From Singulisphaera sp. (lineage in GTDB: Bacteria > Planctomycetota > Planctomycetia > Isosphaerales > Isosphaeraceae), in the NCBI GenBank assembly GCA_027451445.1, contig DAIDJG010000612.1, positions 1 to 34,016 of the forward strand: a stretch of DNA of 34,016 nt, in the 5' to 3' direction. This document shows positions 1 to 10,265 of this stretch, one piece after another. The first letter of the stretch is position 1. The number at the start of each line of letters is the position of its first letter. The notes under the pieces were generated by a model. The model was not told the DNA's origin, did not search any database, and saw only the letters and a list, made by a program, of their open reading frames with translations. The translations under genes were made by a program, and so were the position numbers.

Positions 1-127
1 GAGACACGATGAACTTCCGCCATGAGTCGATCCTCCGTACGCTTGCCGGGATGGAGCTACGGAGAAGGGTTATACAACATAAGGATCCAAAGCGCAATCC
101 TATATTTTGCCAGGGTTACCCAGAGTG

Positions 128-283
128 CGCGCTGGCCCTGCAGGATATGCGTCGTTGCCGGAAGGGCCGGGCCTTGGGGTGCAGCTCGACCTGGAGAAGC
201 TCGCGCGCGTGGCCTCAGACCCGAAATACAAGTGGCGCTGGCCCGAGATGAAGTTGCCGGACGGTTCGGTGACGGATTACTGA
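128..283 (+). pseudogene. C-terminal remnant of an enolase-superfamily (mandelate racemase/muconate lactonizing type) gene
   Basis: The last roughly 50 codons before the TGA at 281-283 read like the C-terminus of a mandelate racemase/galactonate dehydratase-type enolase-superfamily protein: a PEGPGLGVQLD segment, then LEKLARV, then a W-rich stretch and a final LPDGSVTDY. That ending is common in planctomycete members of the family. The same frame is closed by stops at 80-82 and 23-25, and neither other forward frame from 1 to 127 continues the protein, so the barrel domain is missing. I infer a truncated or rearranged gene, although an unseen frameshift near the window edge is possible. The stop lies 6 bp from the stop of the convergent GntP permease. 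Sugar-acid dehydratases and GntP permeases are often neighbours, which fits the assignment. Positions 1-127 show nothing else recognisable. Confidence 0.5.
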
Positions 284-289
284 CGCCGC

Positions 290-1678
290 TCAGATTCCCC
301 GAAGGGCCGAGATCCCAAACGCGAGTGCGAAGACCGTGACCGTCTTGAGCACGGTAATGGCGAAGATGTCTGCGTAGGACTCCCGGTGGGTCAGACCCGT
401 GATCGCGAGCAGCGTGATCACGGCTCCATTGTGGGGCAGAGTGTCCATGCCACCCGAGGCCATCGAAGCAATACGGTGGAGTAGCTCCGGACTGATCCCT
501 TGAGCCTGCGCCAGTTCCAGGTAGCGCTGGCCCATGACTTCGAGTGCGATCGACAGACCCCCGGACGCCGACCCGGTGATACCCGCCAGAACGTTGACGG
601 CGGTGGCCTCCGACACGAGAACGCTACGGCTCACAAGGAAAACGTGCTTTTGGATCGCCAGAAAGCCGGGAAGCGTTTTCACCGTGTGCCCGAATCCAAC
701 CTCGGACGCGGTGTTCAGGATCGCCAGCAACGATCCCGTGGTCGCCGCGGATAGCGCCGACTGAAGACGCCCACGTGAGCGCCCACCGCCCACCGCCAAC
801 GCGGTCACGATGCCGGCGACGAGCGACAGGATCATCGCCCAGGTCGGTGCGGAGACGGAAACGTTAATCGCGGGAAAGTCTTGCTTCAAGCTCTCTTCGG
901 AATACCACTGCGCGACGGAATGAGACGACCGGCTCAGTACGAAGTTCCCGACGAGGACCACGACGAGCGGCAGGGTCGCGATGACGAAGGGGAGATGATG
1001 GACGTGAGACTCTTCTTGGACCTCGGCGCTCCCACCGCCGTAGCCTTCACCCGCCCTCGCCGCGCTGGCCCGTCGGCGGTCGAGCCAGAGCAGCCCACCC
1101 AAAAGAACGGCGAGACCTCCGATGCTGCCCGCCAAGGCGCCGGCATACGCGTCGGTTCCAAAATACCGCGTGGGGATCAGGTTCTGGATTTGCGGGGACC
1201 CGGGGAGCGCGTCCATGGTGAGCGTGAAGGCGCCGAGCGCGATCGCGCCGGGGATCAGTCGCTTGGGGATATCCGCCTCCCGAAAGAGCGCCGCCGCGAA
1301 CGGATAGACGGCGAACGCGACGACGAAGAGAGACACACCTCCGTACGTCAGGACGCAGCACGCAAGGACAACCGCGGGGATCGAACGCTGGGGGCCGAGC
1401 GTCCGGGCGATGACCGATGCGATCGAACCCGCTGCGCCGCTAGCTTCCATCAGCTTGCCGAACACCGCGCCCAGGAGGAATAACGGGAAAAACGAACGGA
1501 AGTAATCGGCAGCCTTGGGCATAAAGAGGTCGGTATAGGTGGGAAGTAACGGTCGTCCGGATAACGCGGCCGCCAGGAGCGCACAGACGGGCGCGAACAG
1601 GATCACCGGCAGGCCGCGATAGGCGAGCACCATCAAGAGAATCAGCGCGGCGATGATTCCGGCGATCTGGATCTCCAC
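290..1678 (-). CDS. GntP-family gluconate/organic acid permease
   Basis: This is a 462-residue integral membrane protein of the GntP family (gluconate:H+ symporter and related organic-acid carriers). About a dozen hydrophobic segments run through its length, beginning with IAALILLMVLAYRG near the N-terminus, and family-typical stretches such as YGGVSLFVVAFAVYPFA and DALPGSPQIQN are present. I place the start at the GTG at 1678 because a strong AAAGGAG ribosome-binding site lies at 1687-1693, 8 nt upstream. The open frame continues to 1786, but that extension is basic and not membrane-like. Substrate specificity within GntP (gluconate, other aldonates, lactate) cannot be read from the sequence. 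The neighbouring enolase-superfamily remnant and Gfo/Idh oxidoreductase are consistent with sugar-acid catabolism. The gene is divergent from the SGNH-like gene at 1830. Confidence 0.88.
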   Translation of the reverse strand: MEIQIAGIIAALILLMVLAYRGLPVILFAPVCALLAAALSGRPLLPTYTDLFMPKAADYFRSFFPLFLLGAVFGKLMEASGAAGSIASVIARTLGPQRSIPAVVLACCVLTYGGVSLFVVAFAVYPFAAALFREADIPKRLIPGAIALGAFTLTMDALPGSPQIQNLIPTRYFGTDAYAGALAGSIGGLAVLLGGLLWLDRRRASAARAGEGYGGGSAEVQEESHVHHLPFVIATLPLVVVLVGNFVLSRSSHSVAQWYSEESLKQDFPAINVSVSAPTWAMILSLVAGIVTALAVGGGRSRGRLQSALSAATTGSLLAILNTASEVGFGHTVKTLPGFLAIQKHVFLVSRSVLVSEATAVNVLAGITGSASGGLSIALEVMGQRYLELAQAQGISPELLHRIASMASGGMDTLPHNGAVITLLAITGLTHRESYADIFAITVLKTVTVFALAFGISALRGI

Positions 1679-1829
1679 GACGAATTCTCCTTTAACCAGC
1701 AAGCGTTTCCGTTTGTGCTTATAATGAAGTTCTTGTCGAGGCGTTCCCAGGGGGTGTGCCCGAGTCACAGGACGCGTATCATGCACCGGCCGGCGGTCTC
1801 GGGCAAGCGGGTTCAGGGGTTATCGGCTT

Positions 1830-3515
1830 ATGGCAATTGAGTCTTCCGTTGTGCGAATCCGTTGGCGACTGCTTGCATCGCGCGTCCTGGTTCTCGCTAT
1901 TCCGATCGTTGGAGTGGCTGCACTCATCGCCGCGAATTTCTTGATGCCGTTCGTTCGGCCGGAGATTCGTCGTAACGCCACAGAGTTGTTCCTGCGTGGG
2001 CTGCTGATCGGCTACAGTGCGGGACTCGGTTTGGCGCTCGTCGGAATCATCACGTTACCCGCTGTGCTGCTTAGTGCGCGTCGACGGGGTGTGCGGCGGC
2101 CGCGAATGGCGCGGCTCTTGTTGCTCTGTTCGTCATTCCTGGTCAGCCTCGTTGGACTCGAAGCCGCGTCTTGCCTCTGGATGGCCTGGTCACACCGGCT
2201 TCCGGTGTTGCCGACGCGTTTCCCACCGGCGCCGGCCGACGAGATCTCGATTGTGGCACTGGGAGGGTCCAGCGGGTTGGGATATCCCTACAACCCGGCC
2301 TGTTCACCGGCACAGATCATTGCATGGCAACTGGAACGCGCGCTGCCCGGGCGTCGGGTTGTGGTCGACAATCGGTCGAAGATGGGTGCGTCCCTCGAGA
2401 TGGAACACCAGGGCCTGGTCCATCTCGACCGTCGTCCCGACGTGATGCTGATTTACGCGGCGAATAATGAGTTCCTGGCGCGCTACGAGGGATCGCGCGA
2501 CGCGGCGCTCGACGAGGCCCCGCTCGAACCGATCCTCAACCGGTTTTACCGCCTGAGTCAGCACTCATGGCTTTGCGGCTTACTGTATGAAACAGTGAGT
2601 AAAAATCGGCTGGGTGGTCCGCCCCCAGCCCTCAAGAAACACCGCGTCATCGACCCGCCACTGTGCACGCCCTCGGAATACGAAGCGATCCGGTCCGACT
2701 TCGAGCGCCGGCTGGAGGCCCTCGTCGCTTACTGCCTCAGGGTGGGGGCCGTGCCGGTCTTGATGATCCCGCCCGGTAACGAAAGCGGCTTTGAGCCGAC
2801 GCGGTCCGCCGTGCCGCAATCGGTGTCGAAAGCCGAACGCGAAAAACTAATCGCGGCGTTTGAGTCGGCGCGTGGGCTGGAGTCCGAAGATCCGTTGAGG
2901 AGCGTCGAGGCGTACCGGGGTCTCGTCGAGCGCCAACCGGAGTTCGCGGAGGCTCAGTTCCGCTTCGCTCGCCTTTTGGAGGAGGCGGGCGATACGGCAG
3001 GCGCACGGCGGCACTACATCCGCGCGCGGGATTTTGACGTGTTTCCGGTGCGCTGCACGACAACGTTTCAAAACGCGTTCCGTGCCGTGGCCGCACGGCA
3101 CAACTGCATCCTGATCGACGGTCCCGAAGTGACGCGTGCGAAGACGCCCAAGGGGATTATCGACGATCACGTGATTCATGACGCGCATCATCCGACCTTG
3201 ATGGGGCAAATCGCGTTGGCAGAGGCCGTGCTTGCTGCACTGCGGAAGCGACAGGAGTTGGGGTGGTCAACTGGTGACGCACCGACACTCGACCCAGCGG
3301 AGTGCGTGCGGCACTTCAAGATCAACCGCGAGGTGTGGCAGGCCGTTTGCGCACGCTCGAGCACGTTTTACCGCGACTTTTCCCACGCACGGTATGACCC
3401 TTCGGAGCGGCTGGCCAAGATGCGAAAGTTCGCCGAGGCCGGGCGCCAAATCGGCGACGGAATGGCGCCTGAGCAAACGGGTGTGCCGGGCCTGGGAATC
3501 GCGCCGGTTGATTGA
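1830..3515 (+). CDS. Membrane-anchored SGNH/GDSL-hydrolase-like protein with a TPR segment
   Basis: This 561-residue protein has three N-terminal hydrophobic helices (about residues 17-38, 56-82 and 94-118) followed by an SGNH-hydrolase-like domain. Block I is GGSSGLG at 145-151, with Ser147 the likely nucleophile. The block III asparagine is in AANNEF (about 210-215). Block V is DAHH at 451-454, giving the D-x-x-H pair. Between blocks III and V, at about 350-405, is a helical stretch with TPR character (paired segments around VEAYRGL and AGARRHYIRA). SGNH enzymes act on esters such as acylated glycans; the true substrate here is unknown. Membrane anchoring suggests action at or outside the cytoplasmic membrane. 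The remaining 90 C-terminal residues match nothing I recognise. The Gfo/Idh gene follows after 63 bp on the same strand. The ATG at 1830 has only a weak upstream G-rich ribosome-binding site. Confidence 0.75.
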   Translation: MAIESSVVRIRWRLLASRVLVLAIPIVGVAALIAANFLMPFVRPEIRRNATELFLRGLLIGYSAGLGLALVGIITLPAVLLSARRRGVRRPRMARLLLLCSSFLVSLVGLEAASCLWMAWSHRLPVLPTRFPPAPADEISIVALGGSSGLGYPYNPACSPAQIIAWQLERALPGRRVVVDNRSKMGASLEMEHQGLVHLDRRPDVMLIYAANNEFLARYEGSRDAALDEAPLEPILNRFYRLSQHSWLCGLLYETVSKNRLGGPPPALKKHRVIDPPLCTPSEYEAIRSDFERRLEALVAYCLRVGAVPVLMIPPGNESGFEPTRSAVPQSVSKAEREKLIAAFESARGLESEDPLRSVEAYRGLVERQPEFAEAQFRFARLLEEAGDTAGARRHYIRARDFDVFPVRCTTTFQNAFRAVAARHNCILIDGPEVTRAKTPKGIIDDHVIHDAHHPTLMGQIALAEAVLAALRKRQELGWSTGDAPTLDPAECVRHFKINREVWQAVCARSSTFYRDFSHARYDPSERLAKMRKFAEAGRQIGDGMAPEQTGVPGLGIAPVD

Positions 3516-3578
3516 GTGGATCGAAGCGTTTAGCATCAGCGCGCCTCGGGTTTCGGGCCGTCGATCGGGAGGCGAAAC

Positions 3579-4685
3579 ATGGCTTTGGATACGGTGTGCG
3601 TCGGGCTCGTGGGCTCAGGCTTCATTTCCTTGCTTCACGACGAGGCGTTACGAAGGGTTCCCGGCGCGCTGGTGGTTGGCGTTGCCTCGCCGACCACGGG
3701 ACATGCCGAACGGTTTGCGGCCGAGCGCGGTATTGCCTGGCACGCCAGCGATTATCGAGCACTCTTCGACCGCAAAGACGTCGACATGGTGATCCTCGGC
3801 CTGCCCAACGACCTGCACTGTGAGGCGGTCGTCCATGCGGCCGAGGCAGGCAAACACATGGTCGTCGAGAAGCCGATGGCGCTCAGTCTTGATGAGTGCG
3901 ATCGCATGATCGCCGCGTGCGCGAAAGCCGGCGTGATGCTCGGCTACGCGGAAGAGCTCTGCTTCGCGCCCAAGTACGTACGGCTCAAACAGCTCGTGGA
4001 CGACGGAGCGTTCGGCCGCGTGCATCTTGTGAAACAGTCTGAGAAGCACGACGGCCCGCATTCTGGTTGGTTTTATGACACCCGCCGGAGTGGCGGCGGC
4101 GTGACGATGGACATGGGCTGCCACGCGATTGAGTTCTTTCGCTGGATGCTGGGCAAGGACGGCGCAAAGGCGCGTATCACGGGCGCGTACGCGCAGATGA
4201 ACACGTACGTCCACAATGACAAAACGGACGGCGACGACGAGGCGCTGCTGATCCTCGACTTCGAAAGCGGTGCCGTCGGTCTCGCCGAGGAGAGCTGGAC
4301 CAAGCCCGGCGGAATGGACGACCGGGCCGAAGTCTTTGGATCCGAGGGACAAGCCTACGCCGACCTGCTTCACGGCAATGCGCTTCGGGCCTTCTCGCGG
4401 CAGGGCTACGGCTACTCGGTCGAAAAGGGTGGCGATACGAAGGGCTGGACCTTCCCCGTCTTCGAGGAACTCTGGAACTATGGCTTCCCGCAGGAGATGG
4501 CGCACTTCGTGGAATGCGTGCGCGAAGGACGGACGCCCTCCGAGAACGGCGAGGACGGACGCGCCGTGGTCGAGGCGATCTTCGCCCTTTATGCCTCAGC
4601 GGGTGAAGGACGACGCGTGGCCTTGCCATTCGTTACCCCGGCGAGGCGGCCGATCGAACTCTGGAAGCGACGTGCCGGGTCATGA
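3579..4685 (+). CDS. Gfo/Idh/MocA family oxidoreductase
   Basis: This is a 368-residue NAD(P)-dependent oxidoreductase of the Gfo/Idh/MocA family, usually acting on sugars, inositols or their acids. The N-terminal Rossmann fold has the glycine motif VGSGFI at 11-16, and the family lysine motif EKP is at 97-99. The C-terminal domain carries the MDMGCHAIE segment, with Asp178 and His182 as the usual D-x-x-x-H catalytic positions. There is no signal peptide, so it should be cytoplasmic. The start is the ATG at 3579, preceded by GGGAGGCGAAAC, a good ribosome-binding site. The length is normal for the family. It may be co-transcribed with the SGNH-like gene 63 bp upstream. Its stop lies 13 bp from the stop of the convergent DUF1501 gene. 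The substrate is not predictable. Confidence 0.93.
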   Translation: MALDTVCVGLVGSGFISLLHDEALRRVPGALVVGVASPTTGHAERFAAERGIAWHASDYRALFDRKDVDMVILGLPNDLHCEAVVHAAEAGKHMVVEKPMALSLDECDRMIAACAKAGVMLGYAEELCFAPKYVRLKQLVDDGAFGRVHLVKQSEKHDGPHSGWFYDTRRSGGGVTMDMGCHAIEFFRWMLGKDGAKARITGAYAQMNTYVHNDKTDGDDEALLILDFESGAVGLAEESWTKPGGMDDRAEVFGSEGQAYADLLHGNALRAFSRQGYGYSVEKGGDTKGWTFPVFEELWNYGFPQEMAHFVECVREGRTPSENGEDGRAVVEAIFALYASAGEGRRVALPFVTPARRPIELWKRRAGS

Positions 4686-4698
4686 TCCGCACGGTCAT

Positions 4699-6150
4699 TC
4701 AGGCGAGAATGTCCTTCAAGACATCGCCGTGGACGTCGGTTAGCCGCAGATCCCGTCCCCCGAAGCGATAGGTCAGGTCCAGGTGGTTCACACCGAGTAA
4801 GTGCAGGACGGTGGCCCAGAGGTCGTAGATATCGCATGGCTTTTCCACGGCCCGATAGCCAAATTCGTCCGTCGCCCCGAGGATCGTGCCCCCCTTGATC
4901 CCGCCACCGGCGAGGAAGATGCTGAACCCGAACGGATCGTGATCGCGGCCGTTGCTGCCCTGGGAGAAGGGCGTGCGGCCGAACTCGCCGGCCCACACGA
5001 TCAGGGTTGAATCGAGGAGTCCGCGGTTCTTGAGATCCTTGATCAGTCCGGCAATCGGCCGATCGACTTGATGCGCCATCTTGGCGTGGCCGTTCTTGAG
5101 ATCGCCGTGCTGGTCCCACGGATTGGGACCGTTGCCGCCGCCAATGTCGTACGACAGGCACGTCAACTCCACGAAGCGCACCCCGCGCTCAACCAGCCGG
5201 CGGGCAAGGAGGCATTGGCGGCCATACGCTGCCGTTTTCGGCTCGGGATCGTCCAGACCGTACAACTGTTTCGTCGCTTGTGACTCTCCACTCAGGTCCA
5301 CAAGGTCGGGCACGGCCGATTGCATGCGGTACGCGGTTTCGTAGTTTTGGATCGCCGACTCGACCACGAGGTTATCATCCACGGACGTCAGGAAGCGGCG
5401 ATCCATGCTCTTGATGAACTCGAGACTCCGGCGCTGCATGGCATCGGTCTCGCGCGGTTTGATGTCGCGGACCGGCTCCCGTGCGTCTGCATCAATGAGC
5501 GATGCCTGATGGATCGCGGGGAGAAATCCGTTGCTGTAAAGTCCCACGCCGCCGTGTGGCACAGCCGATCCACCACTTCGAAGCACGACGAACCCGGGCA
5601 GGTCCCGATTCTCGGAGCCCAGGCCGTACGTCACCCACGACCCTGCGCTCGGACTCCCTTGGAAGGGAAAGCCGGTGTGAATGAAGTAATTGCCCTGGGC
5701 ATGCTCGCTGAACTTCGCCGTCATCGAACGCAAGACTGCCAGCTCGTCGACGCAGGAGCCAATCTGTGGGAAGAGGTCGCTGACCGGGATTCCGCTCTCG
5801 CCATACGGGCGGAATTCCCAGGGGCTGGCCATCAAGTTGCCATTGTTGTTGAATTGCGTGCGCTCGATCGGCATGGGCATTGGCTTGCCGTGGTCGCGCT
5901 TCAGGCGGGGTTTGGGGTCGAACGAATCGACGTGCGAGACGCCGCCGGACATGTAGCAGAAGATGACGTTCTTCGCGCGCGGCGTGAAATCGGGCGGCTT
6001 CGGTCCTGCGGCCTCGGCCGCCTTGCCGGCGTAGGCGGGGTCAGCCATGAGCCCGGCCAGAGCGACCATCCCGAACCCGGTTGAACAGCGGCGGAGCATC
6101 TCGCGACGCGAAGGGAGCATCTCATTCCGTAGCCGATTGCCGTGCGTCAT
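4699..6150 (-). CDS. DUF1501 protein, Tat-exported, PSD1 partner
   Basis: This protein of about 483 residues belongs to DUF1501, a planctomycete-rich family with an alkaline phosphatase/sulfatase-like fold and unestablished reaction. The N-terminus has a twin-arginine signal, SRREMLRRC, followed by a short hydrophobic stretch, so export in folded form is expected. Family landmarks are [15 protein letters not shown] near the N-terminus and [19 protein letters not shown] near the C-terminus; the acidic and histidine residues there resemble metal ligands. I prefer the ATG at 6150, with GAGG about 8 nt upstream, over the TTG at 6168. It starts about 14 nt after the stop of the PSD1-type gene (6165-6167), so the two are almost certainly one transcript. 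This pair is a recurrent planctomycete arrangement of unknown function, thought to act outside the cytoplasm. Confidence 0.93.
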   Translation of the reverse strand: MTHGNRLRNEMLPSRREMLRRCSTGFGMVALAGLMADPAYAGKAAEAAGPKPPDFTPRAKNVIFCYMSGGVSHVDSFDPKPRLKRDHGKPMPMPIERTQFNNNGNLMASPWEFRPYGESGIPVSDLFPQIGSCVDELAVLRSMTAKFSEHAQGNYFIHTGFPFQGSPSAGSWVTYGLGSENRDLPGFVVLRSGGSAVPHGGVGLYSNGFLPAIHQASLIDADAREPVRDIKPRETDAMQRRSLEFIKSMDRRFLTSVDDNLVVESAIQNYETAYRMQSAVPDLVDLSGESQATKQLYGLDDPEPKTAAYGRQCLLARRLVERGVRFVELTCLSYDIGGGNGPNPWDQHGDLKNGHAKMAHQVDRPIAGLIKDLKNRGLLDSTLIVWAGEFGRTPFSQGSNGRDHDPFGFSIFLAGGGIKGGTILGATDEFGYRAVEKPCDIYDLWATVLHLLGVNHLDLTYRFGGRDLRLTDVHGDVLKDILA

Positions 6151-6164
6151 CGTCACCCTCGCGG

Positions 6165-9100
6165 TCAACGGATGTAGAGGAATTCCTTGAAATTGAAAAG
6201 GGCATGCGCGAGATCCTGCCAGCGTTGAAGAGGTGCGGGAGCACGGTCGTTCTCGTTCTCGAAACGACGTATTTGCTCGGTCAAGTTTTTGATCTCTCGC
6301 CTCAGCCGCTCGACCTCGCTTCGCTCCTTCGGCGTGAGCGCGAGGAGGACCGCGGATTCGGGAACGAACTTTGGCATGGCCACGTTTGAGCTGGCGATCT
6401 CATCAGGGGTCAGGACCCGATCGTACAACTGCGCGCGCAGGATGCGGCCACGGAGCATCTTGTTGCCTCCGGCCGGGGCGTGACGCATCCCGAACACGAC
6501 GTGACTGTTCGCGCCGTCGAATCGTAAGGGACCGCCGGTCTTGTAGGCTACGCCGTACGGCTTGCCGTTCCGATAGCCGGCAATGGTACCGTCGGCCTCA
6601 TAGACCAGGACAATATGGATCGGTTGTTGCGTCGCATCTTCCTCATTGGGCCCCCGGAAGGACTGGGTGCGTGCGAAGAAGTTGCTCCCCGCCATCCATG
6701 CCTTCGGACTCATCTCTCCAAACACGATCGCGTCAAACTCGTGTCCGTCGACGGTCTCGACCGAGAGCACTCCGCCTCCTCGCTGGTCGAGATCGTCGAG
6801 CACCACCCACGCTTCGAGCGTCTTTTCGGTGAGCGGCCGCCCGAGCGGCGGTGTCTCGACGTAGGAATGTCCGTCGAGCACCAGAGCTCCGTCTTCAAGC
6901 TTCGCGTTGCCGTGCCCTTTGCCGTGAAGCGCACCCACCGAGTCGCGCAGGTCGCGATCAAATTCCCAACGCGCTACCGGACCAGGCGTCGGTGGGATCG
7001 CGACCTTCGCCTCACTTGAAGCCGGCATGCTGTGGCGGACCGGCTCCAGAATTGCGTTGACGCGTTTCCGAAGCGACGCGAGCTCATCCGCGCGGCGGCG
7101 ATTCTCGCGTTCCTCGTCTTCTCGTTCGGCCTGTTGCACGCCGAGAAAATGGCGGCACTGGCTCAGCTCGTCGTCCGAGGGTGCGCGTCCGAGGGCGGAA
7201 AGAAACATCGCGCGGATGCGTTCATTGTCGCCGGAAGGCTCCGACCGCGCGACGTTTTCACCCCAGCGCCGGGCCTGGTCGAGCACCCAGGGATCGTTGA
7301 GCAATGTCAGCGACTGCGCCGGCACATTCGTGGTGTCGCGACGTCCTCGGGCGGACTGGGGCTCGGGGGCGTCGAAGACGTTGAGGAACGGATCGAGGCT
7401 CGTCCTTCGAACGTTGACGTAAATGCTTCGCCGACGGCTCTGACCCGGCACGGGAGGACCGTAGAACGTCTCATCCCATGGGCCAGAGACCGCGAGGATG
7501 GTGTCGCGAATGGACTCGGCGTCGAGGCGCTGTACCGAAAAGTGGGAGAGCCGCAAATTGTCCGGATCGCGCTCGAGGGCGCGCTGTGAGGCCCGAGCGC
7601 TCGACTGATAGGTCTGTGACGTGACGATCAGGCGAATCATCTGCTTGATCGACCAACCGTCTTTCACGAAGAGGGTCGCGAGGTAGTCAAGCAACTCGGG
7701 ATGCGTTGGTTCATCGCCTAACCGACCGAAGTTGTCAGGCGTCCCAACGAGGCCGCGTCCCATGAGGTAATGCCACAGCCGGTTCACGATCACGCGCGCC
7801 GTCAGCGGATTGTCGGGCGCCACGAGATCAGCCGCGAGTTCCAGGCGCCCGCTGCCTTTCGCCTCGTAGGGCCTGGAGCCGAAGACCTCCAGGAAACGCC
7901 TCGGGACGGGATCGCCGGGCTTTTTGTGGTTCCCGCGGACGAACAAGGGTTGATCGAAGGATGTTCCCTCGAGAACGCCTGGAGCACGTGTGGGCACGGG
8001 AACGTCAGCTTCACATTTGCGGTACTCGGCGACGAGGGGAGCCGCCTCCGGCAACGTCTCGAGGCTATTGGGAAGCAGGCCGGCCCGCAGAAATGCGCCG
8101 AGCAACTCTGCCTGCGGATCATTCAATGTGCCACTTTGCCACGCCTGGATTGCGGCTCTGAGGCGATCGGCATAGAGGCCGGCCAGCTCCTGAGCCGTCG
8201 TGGGGACGGTTCCCTGCGCGAACTCAGCCCACGGTTTGACCTGCTCGACCGTCGCGTTCGTGACGCGCTGGCCGGCCGCGGTGATGCCGAACCACGATCG
8301 TCCCTCGTTCGGTTTGGTCTCGACCGGCAAGTCTTCCGCCGTCGCAATCTCGAGGTAGGCCCACTCGCCCTTCCAGTAGCGCGTATCGAACGAGAGGTCG
8401 CGCAGTTCTTCGCTCTCCGGCTCAATCGAGGGATAGAGCAGGCCCGGAACGCGCGGATAGTTCTGAACAACAAGCCGAACGCGCGCTTTGTTACCACCTG
8501 CGACCCGGAATGTCACCTGATCGGCGTCGATCTTGAATCGCGGCGATGTGAGGACACCGTTGTGCTTGTTCGAGAGCGTGTGTGTGTAGACGCCCGCAGG
8601 GTAGATGTTCGAAAGGACCCGATCCCCGTTCGCGAGAATATGGAATTCACCCGCTGCGGACGGCGTTGCCAGCAGCCCGGTCCCGTGTTTGAACCACGTA
8701 GCATAGTCCTTACCCGTCAGGTCCCAGCCGCGCAGATTCGCGGTCGAGAAGGCGTCCGTGGATTGGCCCGAAATCCGGGTCCATCCCTTCGCGAATTCGG
8801 CTCCCTCCAATTTACGAAGCGCGACCCACGCGTGCAGAGGATGGGTCAGCGCCTTCGTCGCCTTGTCGACCTCGGTCTTCGGAGCCGAATCGAGTGCTGA
8901 CATCCGGCGCGGCAAGTCGTCGAGGGAACGCGCCCACGTGTCGGCCACCTTCGCTTTGATCCGGCTCCGTAATGCGGTGAGCTGAGCGTCCTGACGTTTC
9001 AGAACGTCCGCCGTGTCGACTGTGATCAAGGCGGGCCGGCTACTGGCCATGATCCCGTACAGGGCGTAAAAGTCCGCCTGGCTGATCGGATCGAACTTGT

Positions 9101-10217
9101 GGTTGTGGCACCGCGCACACGAGACCGTCAGACCCAGAAACGCCTTGGACACCACGTCGATTTGGTTGTCGGTGAACGTCACCTGCTCGTCGAGCGCATC
9201 TGTCGGCGAGTAGCCGTGCTGGACCATCCGGAAGTGCCCGATTCCCAGCGCGGATTCGTTGATGTGCGATTCCTGATCGATTCGAGGCTTCGGCAGCAGG
9301 TCGCCCGCGATGTGTTCGCGGACCAACTGGTCATAGGGGACATCCGCGTTCAAGGCCCGGATCAAATAGTCGCGGTAGCGCCAGGCGAACGGAATGACCG
9401 GGTCGCCCTCGCTGCCGTGTGTCTCCGCGTAACGGAACCAATCCATCCAGTGCCGCGCCCAGCGTTCGCCGAACCGTCGCGATTGAAGGAGCCGGTCGAC
9501 CAGCTTCTCGCAGGCATGAGGCGACTCATCGCGCACAAACTGTTCGATCTCGGCCGGCGTCGGCGGTAGACCGGTAAGTGCGACCGTCAGCCGTCGAATC
9601 AGCGTCGCACGGTCTGCGGATTTCCCTGGTTCGAGCCCTTCCTGGTCGAGCTTCGCCTGGATGAACCGATCGACCGGGTGATCCGAACGACCTGGCCCGC
9701 GCGGGTCTGGCGGTTCCGGATGCGTGACAGGCTGGAAACTCCACCACTGTTTGCGGCGCTCGCGCACGGCGTCCCACGACGTGAGCGCCTCGAGTTCCGC
9801 GGCTTGAGGTGGCTGATCGCGAGGGTCCGGCGCGCCGATCTTGATCCACTGCGCGAAGTCGCGAACGACCTGATCCGAGAGCTTCGCGTCCCCCTTGGGC
9901 ATGCGGGGACTGCCCTTCTGATGGCGGAGCGCCCGAACGAGGAGGCTTTCATCAGGCGCTCCCGGCTTGATCGCGGCGCCGGAATTGCCTCCCTCCAAAA
10001 GCCCGTCGCGGCAGTCGAGCGCCAGGCCGCCCTCGGTTTTCGTGTGGCTGTTGTGGCACTCGTAGCAGCTCTCGACCAGGACCGGCCGAATCCGCTTTTC
10101 GAAGAATTCTCTCCCCGCATCATCCGCAGCCGCAACGGGCAGGACGCCACACAGGAGTAACCATCCCGCCGCCGGCAGCACGCGCCGTGAAATCCCGAGC
10201 CTGGAGGAATTCTTCAT
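6165..10217 (-). CDS. PSCyt1-DUF1549-DUF1553 (PSD1) cytochrome protein with LamG-like domain
   Basis: This protein of about 1350 residues has a signal peptide (to about residue 30) and a planctomycete-type cytochrome c domain with CYECH at about 51-55. The DUF1549 domain (about 180-395) contains a second heme-type motif, [11 protein letters not shown], near 367. A beta-rich middle region follows (about 430-780). The DUF1553 domain (about 800-1060) has [18 protein letters not shown] at its start and a [15 protein letters not shown] segment. A LamG/concanavalin-like domain (about 1080-1265) and a coiled coil (about 1275-1320) come last, before the typical NFKEFLYIR ending. The ATG at 10217 has GAGAA 9 nt upstream; a GTG two codons earlier is also possible. 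The protein is probably exported and redox-active; its substrate is unknown. DUF1501 follows immediately, and the AroE-like gene ends 48 bp upstream. Confidence 0.93.
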   Translation of the reverse strand: MKNSSRLGISRRVLPAAGWLLLCGVLPVAAADDAGREFFEKRIRPVLVESCYECHNSHTKTEGGLALDCRDGLLEGGNSGAAIKPGAPDESLLVRALRHQKGSPRMPKGDAKLSDQVVRDFAQWIKIGAPDPRDQPPQAAELEALTSWDAVRERRKQWWSFQPVTHPEPPDPRGPGRSDHPVDRFIQAKLDQEGLEPGKSADRATLIRRLTVALTGLPPTPAEIEQFVRDESPHACEKLVDRLLQSRRFGERWARHWMDWFRYAETHGSEGDPVIPFAWRYRDYLIRALNADVPYDQLVREHIAGDLLPKPRIDQESHINESALGIGHFRMVQHGYSPTDALDEQVTFTDNQIDVVSKAFLGLTVSCARCHNHKFDPISQADFYALYGIMASSRPALITVDTADVLKRQDAQLTALRSRIKAKVADTWARSLDDLPRRMSALDSAPKTEVDKATKALTHPLHAWVALRKLEGAEFAKGWTRISGQSTDAFSTANLRGWDLTGKDYATWFKHGTGLLATPSAAGEFHILANGDRVLSNIYPAGVYTHTLSNKHNGVLTSPRFKIDADQVTFRVAGGNKARVRLVVQNYPRVPGLLYPSIEPESEELRDLSFDTRYWKGEWAYLEIATAEDLPVETKPNEGRSWFGITAAGQRVTNATVEQVKPWAEFAQGTVPTTAQELAGLYADRLRAAIQAWQSGTLNDPQAELLGAFLRAGLLPNSLETLPEAAPLVAEYRKCEADVPVPTRAPGVLEGTSFDQPLFVRGNHKKPGDPVPRRFLEVFGSRPYEAKGSGRLELAADLVAPDNPLTARVIVNRLWHYLMGRGLVGTPDNFGRLGDEPTHPELLDYLATLFVKDGWSIKQMIRLIVTSQTYQSSARASQRALERDPDNLRLSHFSVQRLDAESIRDTILAVSGPWDETFYGPPVPGQSRRRSIYVNVRRTSLDPFLNVFDAPEPQSARGRRDTTNVPAQSLTLLNDPWVLDQARRWGENVARSEPSGDNERIRAMFLSALGRAPSDDELSQCRHFLGVQQAEREDEERENRRRADELASLRKRVNAILEPVRHSMPASSEAKVAIPPTPGPVARWEFDRDLRDSVGALHGKGHGNAKLEDGALVLDGHSYVETPPLGRPLTEKTLEAWVVLDDLDQRGGGVLSVETVDGHEFDAIVFGEMSPKAWMAGSNFFARTQSFRGPNEEDATQQPIHIVLVYEADGTIAGYRNGKPYGVAYKTGGPLRFDGANSHVVFGMRHAPAGGNKMLRGRILRAQLYDRVLTPDEIASSNVAMPKFVPESAVLLALTPKERSEVERLRREIKNLTEQIRRFENENDRAPAPLQRWQDLAHALFNFKEFLYIR

Positions 10218-10265
10218 GGTCACGTTCTCGATTCAGGCTTCAAACGTCGTCAAGAAGTTTCGAGC

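Noticed and set aside
1720-1725. TATAAT on the plus strand upstream of the SGNH-like gene
   Set aside because: The hexamer is perfect but no acceptable -35 lies 15-19 bp upstream, so I do not call a promoter from it alone.
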